Position numbers and translations under genes: made by a program. The notes beneath the pieces were generated by a model. That model searched no databases. It was not told where the DNA came from and saw nothing but the letters and a program-made list of their open reading frames with translations. A DNA stretch of 64,000 nt from Streptomyces abyssomicinicus (lineage in GTDB: Bacteria > Actinomycetota > Actinomycetes > Streptomycetales > Streptomycetaceae): the NCBI RefSeq assembly GCF_008974245.1, contig NZ_BBZI01000011.1, positions 1 through 64,000 of the forward strand. The letters are read 5' to 3'. Below are positions 57,718 through 64,000 of this stretch, in pieces. Position 1 is the first letter of the stretch; every line of letters starts with the position of its first letter.

Positions 57718-58842
57718 GTGCGGGTCGGGGCGGACCACGCCCAGGATCGGCATGCTGCCCGCACCGGCCACGGTCACGGAGCGGCCGGGACGGGGCGCGT
57801 GGATCATCAGGCCGTCACCCACGTATATGGCGACGTGGGTGGCGTCGCTGTTGTAGATGATGAGGTCGCCCGGACGCATCTCCTGGACGGACATCCGGTG
57901 CAGTTGACGCCACTGCTCCTGCGAGGTGCGCGGGATCGGGTAACCGGCCTTGGCCCACGCCTGGGAGGTCAGGCCCGAGCAGTCGAAGGAGTCCGGCCCC
58001 TCGGCGCCCCACACGTACGGCTTGCCCAGCTGATCGGTCGCGTAGGCGATGGCGCGGCGGGCGGAGGCGGAGGTCGCGTCGTCGAGTCCGGCGAGGATGC
58101 CGGATCCGACCCAGGCGGCGTGGGACTGGCGGGCGGCCTCGGCCTCCATGGCGGCGAGCCGCTCCCGCTCCTCCTTCTGGAGGCGCGACTCCAGCTTCTC
58201 GGCCTCGGCGATCTGCTTCTCGATCTTCTCGCGGGCCTTGTCCTTGGTCCGGCGCTGCTCCTCCAGGTCCGCCCAGCGGGAGGAGGCGGCCTGCTCCAGC
58301 TTCTCCAGCTCGTCCCGGGTGGAGACGAGGTCGGCGAGCAGGCCCTTGGCGGCCTTCTCGCCCTCCTGGACGCGCCGGGCGCCGTCGAGGAAGTCCTCCG
58401 GGTCCTCGCTCAGCCAGAGCTTCGCCTCCGGTGGCAGTCCCGCGCTCCGGTACTGGGCGCGGGCGGCGGCCCCGGCCCGCTCGTACAGGTCGTCCACCCT
58501 GTCCTGGACGCCGGCGATCTTCCCGGTGAGTTCGTCGATCTCCTCGGACTGCTTCTTCGCCTTCTCCTCCGCCGCGTTGTACGCCTCGGTGGCGCGGGCG
58601 GCGTCCTTGTAGAGGGCGTCGAGCTTCTCGCGCACCGCCTCGAGTTCGGCGTTGGTCGCCGGCGTGGGGGCGGGCGGGGGAGCGGGGTCGGTGGGGGCGG
58701 TCACCGAGGATGGCGCGTGGGTGCCCGCGAACGCCGTGCCGGGCGCGCCGAGGGCGGTGATCGCGCAGACCAGCGCCACCGCCGTGGCGATCAGTCCGCG
58801 GCGGCTCGGGCCGCCTCTGCGTCTGTCTCTGCTCGCTGCCAT
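57694..58842 (-). CDS. Secreted NlpC/P60 peptidoglycan hydrolase with coiled coil
   Basis: 382 residues. A signal peptide (about 1-40, ending GTAFAGTHA) precedes a long coiled coil (about 65-235, Glu/Lys/Ala-rich) and an NlpC/P60 domain (about 260-375, Cys in FDCSGLTSQAW, His in ATHVAIYVG). This is the RipA/PcsB-like layout in which the coiled coil controls a D,L-endopeptidase that cuts peptide stems during growth or division. ATG at 58842 has GGGAGG upstream. Its C-terminus is VEED and lies inside the 26-bp repeat. Confidence 0.92.
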   Translation of the reverse strand: MAASRDRRRGGPSRRGLIATAVALVCAITALGAPGTAFAGTHAPSSVTAPTDPAPPPAPTPATNAELEAVREKLDALYKDAARATEAYNAAEEKAKKQSEEIDELTGKIAGVQDRVDDLYERAGAAARAQYRSAGLPPEAKLWLSEDPEDFLDGARRVQEGEKAAKGLLADLVSTRDELEKLEQAASSRWADLEEQRRTKDKAREKIEKQIAEAEKLESRLQKEERERLAAMEAEAARQSHAAWVGSGILAGLDDATSASARRAIAYATDQLGKPYVWGAEGPDSFDCSGLTSQAWAKAGYPIPRTSQEQWRQLHRMSVQEMRPGDLIIYNSDATHVAIYVGDGLMIHAPRPGRSVTVAGAGSMPILGVVRPDPHRPNVEED

Positions 58843-59272
58843 GGGTCGCCTCCCACCTGCCTTACCGTCGGTAACGTCTGTTCTTCCGGGGGATGCTGCC
58901 ATGCCTTGCGGGCAAAGCGACAGAGGTCGTGCCGGGCCGGTCCGAATCGGACGGGTCGGCAGCCACTCCGAGCGGCCCCCCGGCCACCCTCTCGCACGGC
59001 CACCTTTCCCGATGGGGACGCCGTGCGTGACGATCTCTCAGGTGGTGTGACGAACAGCGCAGAACGATCGTTCCCCGGGGAACGGGGTCGATCGGGTGAC
59101 GTGTGTTCAGGGGCCGTGGGGCAGTGGGCCTGTGCGTCCGGTGGTCGTCGTCGGCCGTCATCCGCCCCTGTTGAGCGCGCCACGGACGGCCCGGAGGCGG
59201 TGCGGGCGACGGCCTGGAGGCGGCCCGGAGGCAGCCCGGAGACAGCCCGGACCGCGGCCCGCTCGGCGCGGC
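58843..59272. other. Upstream region of the NlpC/P60 gene with a palindrome
   Basis: No supported gene. Includes a perfect 16-bp palindrome listed separately. I looked for a ydaO/c-di-AMP riboswitch, known before some Streptomyces wall hydrolases, and saw no clear consensus. Confidence 0.55.
59069..59084. promoter_or_regulatory. 16-bp palindrome CGTTCCCCGGGGAACG
   Basis: A perfect palindrome 227 bp upstream of the NlpC/P60 start, flanked by CGATCG on the left and GGGTCGATCG on the right. Possible operator; the binding protein is not known. Confidence 0.5.
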
Positions 59273-59484
59273 CTATGAGCTGATGGGCAACTTTCGTGCT
59301 CGCCCACGTGCTCGGGCCCGCAGCTCCTTCAGGCGGCCATGGAACGCGTTGTGGCGGTTCTGGTCGAGGTTCAGCGGGAGGTCGAGCTGGGAGACGAGCT
59401 GTGACTCCAGGTCCCATGGCTCGCTCCGCTCGATCCAGCACACCTGTGCGTGGTCCGCCATCCACCGGCTCGGTGTGGCTTCGC
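59273..59484 (-). pseudogene. GIY-YIG nuclease C-terminal remnant
   Basis: About 70 codons on the minus strand read EATPSRWMADHAQVCWIERS, EPWDLESQLVSQLDLPLNLD, QNRHNAFHGRLKELRARARG, RARKLPISS. I recognise this as the C-terminal part of the Streptomyces GIY-YIG-type proteins (the L-P-L-N-L-D-Q-N-x-H segment). Upstream the frame continues without the GIY-YIG domain and without coding character, so the 5' part is lost or scrambled. Confidence 0.6.
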
Positions 59485-60092
59485 CGGACGAGGCCCAGGC
59501 TGTGGACGCCGCGCAAGGTACTCGGCACCGTTTCCGGACCGTCTCTCGACGGCTGGTGCGTGAGCGTCCGATTCGGATCCTCGGATTCGGCATCCGGTTC
59601 CACATTTCATATCCCAGGTTCCGAATCCAAGTCGGTCGGTGCGGTCGAATCGGTTCACCCAAAAGGGATTGCCCAAAAGAGATTGCCCAAATCGGGTTGG
59701 TAAAGCGGCTGGGGTTTCGCCGACGGGATCTGGCGGCTCTGCGGCCAATCGGGTCCCGCCGGCGTGCTGCGGTGCGGCGACGTGCGGGAAACGACGCGGT
59801 GCGGGGCGCCGGGCCGGTGTGGACCGGCACAGCCCGGTGCGGGACGACCTGAAGATTGGAAGTCGTTGGAAGAGCCAGGAAATGGTTGGAGTCTCTGCCT
59901 GTCCACGATCGTGGGCGAACTGTCTACGAAAGTGAACAGGGTGGCTTTCAGCTGCGCGTTTGTCCGTCGCGTGATGACTATGGGAAAGTTCCAGCGGCAT
60001 GCGAATGCCGCCCGGGCAGGGGCGGCATTCGTCTCCGTGCCACGCCCAAGAAATCACGATGGCAAGTGAACTGAGCACAGCTGGAGGACCCC
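59485..60092. other. Low-coding accessory stretch with short repeats
   Basis: No supported gene. GC content drops locally around 59570-59700, where GATTGCCCAAA occurs twice (about 59668-59695) and CGGATTCGG repeats near 59570-59590. Unlike the flanking core region, it looks like eroded foreign DNA. Confidence 0.5.
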
Positions 60093-60272
60093 ATGGTCCC
60101 ACGCGTCGGCGTGACCGTTGACATCCACCTCCGCGATCTGCCGATCGCGCTGATTGGTACGGCCGGCGGCGCGCTCGCCCTCTGGGCCGACGCTCCCGCC
60201 GGGATCGCCATCCCTACGGCCCTACTGATCGTCTTCGACATCCGCGTCCGGCGCTGGTGTCGACGCGTCTGA
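60093..60272 (+). CDS. Small membrane protein, unknown function
   Basis: A 59-residue frame, MVPRVGVTVDIHLRDLPIAL then IGTAGGALALWADAPAGIAI and PTALLIVFDIRVRRWCRRV, with GGAGG 7 nt upstream of the ATG. Two hydrophobic segments and a basic C-terminal end predict a membrane peptide. It lies in the accessory gap. Not recognised as a known family. Confidence 0.6.
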   Translation: MVPRVGVTVDIHLRDLPIALIGTAGGALALWADAPAGIAIPTALLIVFDIRVRRWCRRV

Positions 60273-60695
60273 CGGCGAGAGGGCCGAGTCCCCCACCAGC
60301 GGAAGAACAGCTGACCGTCATTGGTCGCTGCTTGCCGGCGTTGAGCGGCCTCGGGCGGCCCAGAGGCGGCCCTGGCCTGGACGGTGGTGGTGAGGCAACC
60401 GACCCCCGTCGCACCCCGGGTCGCGGCCTCTGCCGTGCGGACGACCCTCACCGCCAGCAGGCTGCGCCTTCTGATCCGTAGCTCCGGAGAAACTGGTCAG
60501 CAGCATGCCATCAGCCCGTTTCCCGGCCTTGCCGGGGTACTGACGGCCAGGCGCGGTCGCCTTGGTTGCGGTACTTCGTCGCTGTACATCTGTGCTGGGC
60601 CAGAGCGGCTCCGGAGTCGACCGGCCGTCCCGGTCTGCGGGAACCGACTGCTCGTTCACCGCGTCGAGTCCAACTGGTACCGGAGGAAGGCGCAT
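60273..60695. other. Intergenic stretch without a supported gene
   Basis: A 423-bp gap between two small hypothetical genes. Frames here are short and compositionally mixed; nothing is called. The end holds the ribosome site of the next gene. Confidence 0.5.
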
Positions 60696-61172
60696 ATGAG
60701 GACGCTGGTTGGTTCGCTCGGCAGTGGCCTGCTGGTTGTCGGGATCACCACGGGGGTGTGGTGGAGCTGGTCTCACGAGCCCTATGACCTGACCGACGCG
60801 CCCATGGTCGACGTGACGGTGCGCGCGGAAGGGTCCACGTACCCCGACGTGCGGGAGACGGCCGAGGACGTCGACACTCTCGTACGGGTCTACGTCCAGC
60901 GGCTCAAGGATGGAAACGCCAAGGGAATCGCCGAGCTGGCTGGGCCGGCTTACGAGCAGCCCGGCCCTACTGCGGCCAAGTACGTACGCGAGTACGGCCA
61001 GGCAGCGGGCGGTCCCGTCGAAGTCACCGTGCTGGAGGGAGTCGTTCCCTACTTCAACTCGGTGACGGTGGCGTACAAGCAAAGCGGTCAACGGCAGGAG
61101 CTGCTGCTGGTGAAGAATGACGGGCACTGGTGGATAGGCCTCGGCGACGGTGACCCTGCGGCGGGCATGTAG
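60696..61172 (+). CDS. Hypothetical membrane-anchored NTF2-like protein
   Basis: 158 residues. One N-terminal membrane helix (about 6-26, LGSGLLVVGITTGVWWSW) precedes an extracytoplasmic domain of about 130 residues with the NTF2-like pattern: VRVYVQRLKDGNAKGIAELA near residue 65 and a final hydrophobic WWIGLGDGD. ATG at 60696 has GGAGGAAGG upstream, a strong site. Its fold is like the VirB8-type and lipoprotein NTF2 domains; no role is known. Confidence 0.72.
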   Translation: MRTLVGSLGSGLLVVGITTGVWWSWSHEPYDLTDAPMVDVTVRAEGSTYPDVRETAEDVDTLVRVYVQRLKDGNAKGIAELAGPAYEQPGPTAAKYVREYGQAAGGPVEVTVLEGVVPYFNSVTVAYKQSGQRQELLLVKNDGHWWIGLGDGDPAAGM

Positions 61173-61307
61173 CGACCACCGCGGAAGACAACCTTTGAGG
61201 GTGCAGCCTCATCCTCATCAGGTCGGCCACAAGGGCCCAGGACATCCGTCAACCGGCTTCCTGCCTTGAGTGATCATCCGCGCTGAGGTCCGGAGCCGAT
61301 CGCCACT

Positions 61308-61565
61308 GTGCGCGGTTGTTGGTGTCAGCCGCTGGTGTCGGTCGATCGACCCCCTTCCGAGGAACCGCAAAGTTTCCCCGCGGATGACCCATGGACTCGC
61401 GGATGGCACAGGTTCAAGCCCCAGGAGAGCGACGGGCTTTCGGTGTCCGTGCACGACGGGCCGGCGACCGGAATCACGGTCACCCTCCCGTTGTCCGTGC
61501 TGCCACCGACGTGGGTCGCCGATCAGCGCGACCTCCTCACCCGGTGCATACGAGTGGCGGCGTGA
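61308..61565 (+). CDS. Possible short hypothetical protein or gene remnant
   Basis: An 85-residue frame whose second half (DDPWTRGWHRFKPQESDGLS then VSVHDGPATGITVTLPLSVL) looks like real protein, with good codon third positions. The first 25 residues do not, and no ribosome site is seen at the GTG, so this is probably the 3' part of a decayed gene. Confidence 0.3.
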   Translation: MRGCWCQPLVSVDRPPSEEPQSFPADDPWTRGWHRFKPQESDGLSVSVHDGPATGITVTLPLSVLPPTWVADQRDLLTRCIRVAA

Positions 61566-61608
61566 CCGCCGGGCCTGACGGCCCGAAGGCGGCTCCGGGG
61601 TAGCGAAA

Positions 61609-61645
61609 AGCCCCCTGCCGGCGGAGAACCCGCGGGCAGGGGGCT
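61609..61645 (-). terminator. Rho-independent-like terminator of gpmA
   Basis: Arms AGCCCCCTGCC (61609-61619) and GGCAGGGGGCT (61635-61645). Read on the minus strand the hairpin is followed by TTTTC, 14 bp after the gpmA stop. Confidence 0.88.
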
Positions 61646-61658
61646 CACGCGTGGGCGG

Positions 61659-62420
61659 TTACTTCTTCTTGCCCTGGTTCTTCACGGCCTCGATGGCGGC
61701 CTTGGCGGCCTCCGGGTCGAGGTAGGTGCCGTGCGCGACGACCGGCTTGAACTCGGCGTCGAGCTCGTAGGCGAGCGGGATGCCGGTGGGGATGTTGAGG
61801 CCGGCGATGTCGGCGTCGGAGATGCCGTCCAGGTGCTTCACCAGCGCGCGCAGCGAGTTGCCGTGGGCGGCGACCAGGACGGTGCGGCCGGTCAGCAGGT
61901 CGGGGACGATGCTGTCGTACCAGTACGGCATCATCCGGTGGACGACGTCCTTGAGGCACTCCGTCTGCGGGCGCAGCTCCGGCGGGATCGTGGCGTAGCG
62001 GGCGTCGTTGTACTGCGACCACTCGGCGTCCGCGTCGAGGACCGGCGGCGGGGTGTCGTAGGAGCGGCGCCACTGCATGAACTGCTCCTCGCCGAACTGC
62101 TCGAGGATCTCCGCCTTGTTCTTGCCCTGGAGGGCGCCGTAGTGGCGCTCGTTGAGGCGCCAGTTGCGGTGGACCGGGATCCAGTGCCGGTCGGCGGCGG
62201 TCAGGGAGAGCTGGGCGGTGCGGATGGCACGCTTCTGGAGGGACGTGTGCACGACGTCGGGGAGGAGCCCGGCGTCCTTCATCAGCTCGCCGCCGCGGAT
62301 CGCCTCCTTCTCGCCCTTGTCGGTCAGGTCCACGTCCACCCAGCCGGTGAACAGGTTCTTGGCGTTCCACTCGCTCTCGCCGTGGCGGAGGAGGATCAGC
62401 TTGTACGGTGCGTCGGCCAT
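61659..62420 (-). CDS. gpmA: 2,3-bisphosphoglycerate-dependent phosphoglycerate mutase
   Basis: 253 residues, normal length for GpmA. Catalytic LILLRHGESEWN (His near residue 13), the NERHYGALQGKNK segment and AAHGNSLRAL (second His) are all present. It interconverts 3- and 2-phosphoglycerate in glycolysis. ATG at 62420 has a TACGCT -10 box 7 nt upstream on the minus strand and no ribosome site, indicating a leaderless mRNA. The C-terminus ends in a Lys run. Confidence 0.97.
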   Translation of the reverse strand: MADAPYKLILLRHGESEWNAKNLFTGWVDVDLTDKGEKEAIRGGELMKDAGLLPDVVHTSLQKRAIRTAQLSLTAADRHWIPVHRNWRLNERHYGALQGKNKAEILEQFGEEQFMQWRRSYDTPPPVLDADAEWSQYNDARYATIPPELRPQTECLKDVVHRMMPYWYDSIVPDLLTGRTVLVAAHGNSLRALVKHLDGISDADIAGLNIPTGIPLAYELDAEFKPVVAHGTYLDPEAAKAAIEAVKNQGKKK

Positions 62421-62549
62421 GGCACCCAGCGTAATCGGAGGGGGGTGGGGGCCGCGCGCGCGTCCACAATGCGGTGGCTGCCGCGCGACGTGCGGGAGTA
62501 ACATGCGCTGACCGCTTTTGCCGCTTACGGCTTGCACTACGGCTGCTCC

Positions 62550-63851
62550 ATGGAGGCCACCTTGTCCCTCGTCTCGCCGAGACGTGCCCTCCGGGCGACC
62601 GTTTCCGGGCTCCCCAGGGAGTTCTGGTGGCTGTGGACCAGTTCCCTGGTCAACCGACTGGGAGCGTTCGTCGCCACCTTCATGGCGCTCTACCTGACCA
62701 TGGAGCGGGGCTACTCCGCCTCCTACGCGGGCCTGGTGGCCGCGCTCCACGGACTCGGCGGCGTGATCTCGTCGGTGGCCGCCGGGGTGATGGCGGACCG
62801 GCTGGGCCGCCGCCCCACGATGCTGGTCGCCCAGCTCTCCACGGCGGCCTCGGTGGCGCTGCTCGGCTTCGTGCAGGATCCGGTGGCCATCGCGTGCGTC
62901 GCCTTCCTGGTGGGCATGGCCTCCAACGCCTCCCGGCCCGCGGTGCAGGCGATGATGGCGGACATCCTGCCGCCCGAGGACCGGGTGCGGGCGTTCTCGC
63001 TCAACTACTTCGCGGTCAACCTCGGCTTCGCGGTCTCCGCGGTGGGCGCCGGGTTCATCGCCGAGTTCAGCTACCGCGCCGGGTTCCTGATCGAGGCCGG
63101 GATGACGCTGGTCTGCGCGGTACTGGTCTTCGCGAAGATCCCCGAGTCGAAGCCCGCGGCGCCCGCCGGCGCGGCGGGCGGCGGCAAGGAGAGCGGCGCC
63201 GAGGTCAGGCTCGGCACGGTGCTGCGCGACGGGCGGTTCATGTCGCTGGTGGGGCTGTCGTTCCTGATCGCGCTGATCTTCCAGCAGGGGTACGTGGCGC
63301 TGCCGGTGGCCATGGGGCAGCACGGGTTCAGCCCGGCCGACTACGGCCTCGCCATCGCCGTCAACGGCGTGCTGATCGTCGCGGTGCAGGTCCCGGTCAC
63401 GGGGCTGATCGCGCGCCGGGACCCGCGCCGGCTGCTGGTGGTCTCCGCGCTGCTGGCCGGGTACGGGTTCGGGCTGACCGCCTTCGCCGGCTCGGTGGGC
63501 GTGCTGGCGCTCACGGTGTGCGTGTGGACGATCGCCGAGATCCTCAACGCCCCCACCCAGTCCAGTCTGGTGGTGCGGCTCTCCCCGGCGGAGGGACGCG
63601 GGCGGTACCAGGGGATGTACACGATGTCCTGGTCGCTGGCGGCCCTGGTGGCGCCGCTCGTCTCCGGCGTGGTCATCGACGCGTACGGGGCGAACTGGCT
63701 GTGGGGCGGGTCCGCCGTGCTGGGCACGATCGCGGCCGTGGGGTACGCGATGGTCATGCGGAGCCTGCCGCCCGAGCCCGAGGTCGCCGTCTCGGGCGGC
63801 ACGCGCAAGCCGGTGGCGGAGACGGAGCCGACCGGGGGCGTCACCGCCTGA
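62550..63851 (+). CDS. MFS transporter
   Basis: 433 residues with twelve predicted membrane helices. The MFS signature GVMADRLGRRP lies in the loop between helices 2 and 3, and IARRDPRRLLV in the second half. It resembles multidrug or sugar efflux MFS members; the substrate is unknown. The ATG at 62550 is chosen; a TACGGC -10-like box lies just upstream and no ribosome site is present, compatible with leaderless translation. It is divergent from gpmA, across a 129-bp spacer. Confidence 0.92.
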   Translation: MEATLSLVSPRRALRATVSGLPREFWWLWTSSLVNRLGAFVATFMALYLTMERGYSASYAGLVAALHGLGGVISSVAAGVMADRLGRRPTMLVAQLSTAASVALLGFVQDPVAIACVAFLVGMASNASRPAVQAMMADILPPEDRVRAFSLNYFAVNLGFAVSAVGAGFIAEFSYRAGFLIEAGMTLVCAVLVFAKIPESKPAAPAGAAGGGKESGAEVRLGTVLRDGRFMSLVGLSFLIALIFQQGYVALPVAMGQHGFSPADYGLAIAVNGVLIVAVQVPVTGLIARRDPRRLLVVSALLAGYGFGLTAFAGSVGVLALTVCVWTIAEILNAPTQSSLVVRLSPAEGRGRYQGMYTMSWSLAALVAPLVSGVVIDAYGANWLWGGSAVLGTIAAVGYAMVMRSLPPEPEVAVSGGTRKPVAETEPTGGVTA

Positions 63852-64000
63852 CGTCGGGCATGGCGTCACGGCCCGACAAGGGGCGTGGCCTCAGGGCCTG
63901 ACGCGCGGCGGGACGGTGCGGGCGGCTGCCCTGCGGGCACGCCGCGGCCCGCGCCCGGGCTGTCCCGGGACCGGGTCGGACCGCACCGCGGCGACTCACC
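63852..64000. other. Window end without a supported gene
   Basis: 149 bp after the MFS stop. No start or stop supporting another gene is seen before the window ends. Confidence 0.6.

Larger units (their letters stand above)
61173..61658. other. Region between hypothetical gene and gpmA
   Basis: Holds the gpmA terminator and, at about 61308-61565 on the plus strand, a possible short coding remnant listed below. Otherwise nothing seen. Confidence 0.5.

Noticed and set aside
58843..59060. A c-di-AMP (ydaO) riboswitch before the NlpC/P60 gene
   Set aside because: The position fits known Streptomyces cases, but the conserved core segments of the riboswitch were not found by eye.
59650..59700. 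An attachment site or tRNA end in the repeated GATTGCCCAAA stretch
   Set aside because: No tRNA-like fold and no integrase are present, and the repeat is too short to argue for att sites.
60257..60481. A 74-residue frame in the accessory gap
   Set aside because: It is Pro/Gly/Arg-rich with no ribosome site or recognisable domain.

Overview
The window is a GC-rich chromosomal segment of a Streptomyces species. Third codon positions are almost all G or C, GTG and TTG starts are common, and many genes look leaderless, with a -10 box about 7 nt before the start codon. Several genes are recognisable Streptomyces developmental or regulatory genes (csoR, glnR, nur, rsiG, devA/devB) next to pst, ppk and mshD. 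No rRNA, tRNA, CRISPR array or intact insertion sequence was seen. Gene order looks like a conserved core region.

Layout. 0-0.7 kb: a GNAT acetyltransferase, ending in a strong bidirectional terminator. 0.7-14.6 kb: a chromosomal type IV secretion-like set. On the minus strand it has a VirB2-like small membrane protein, a VirB8-like protein, a VirB6/TrbL-like protein, a VirB4 split over two genes, a degenerate VirD4-like protein, and a NfeD/flotillin pair. Divergently it has a Ser/Thr kinase, a lytic transglycosylase-NlpC/P60 hydrolase and a PAP2 phosphatase. No relaxase is visible. 14.7-34.5 kb: a phosphate-rich stretch with a lipoprotein, pit with a DUF47 partner, csoR, pstSCAB under a PHO box, a ppk-CHAD-Nudix operon, a GntR-controlled ABC exporter, mshD and a secreted 5'-nucleotidase. 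Two copies of a roughly 300-bp intergenic sequence in inverted orientation bracket the pit-csoR-pst block.

34.6-49.1 kb: a membrane protein, a MoaD/ThiS-like protein, an alpha/beta hydrolase, glnR, a LacI regulator, a DUF2993 protein, and a sulfur cluster (rhodanese, DUF1416, DUF3099, DsrE-like) preceded by a 26-codon Cys-Arg leader peptide. Then come three tandem paralogous membrane proteins, a 32-residue membrane peptide, a nitrobindin-like protein, nur, a YgfZ-type folate-binding protein, dtd and rsiG.

49.1-59 kb: an asparaginase, a small membrane protein, devA and devB, an XRE regulator, an HBHA-like lysine-rich protein, a DUF2516 protein, a secreted endonuclease I, a DMT-transporter remnant, a receiver-SpoIIE phosphatase and an NlpC/P60 hydrolase whose 3' end runs into a 26-bp tandem repeat. 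59.2-61.6 kb: a poorly coding accessory gap with a GIY-YIG remnant and small hypothetical genes. 61.6-64 kb: gpmA and an MFS transporter.

Functional themes are envelope remodelling and secretion (type IV-like set, two NlpC/P60 proteins, flotillin), phosphate and polyphosphate handling, sulfur and metal homeostasis (cysA cluster, csoR, nur, mshD), and control of nitrogen metabolism and sporulation (glnR, rsiG, devA). Gene identities rest on motif recognition and memory of families, not on any search.
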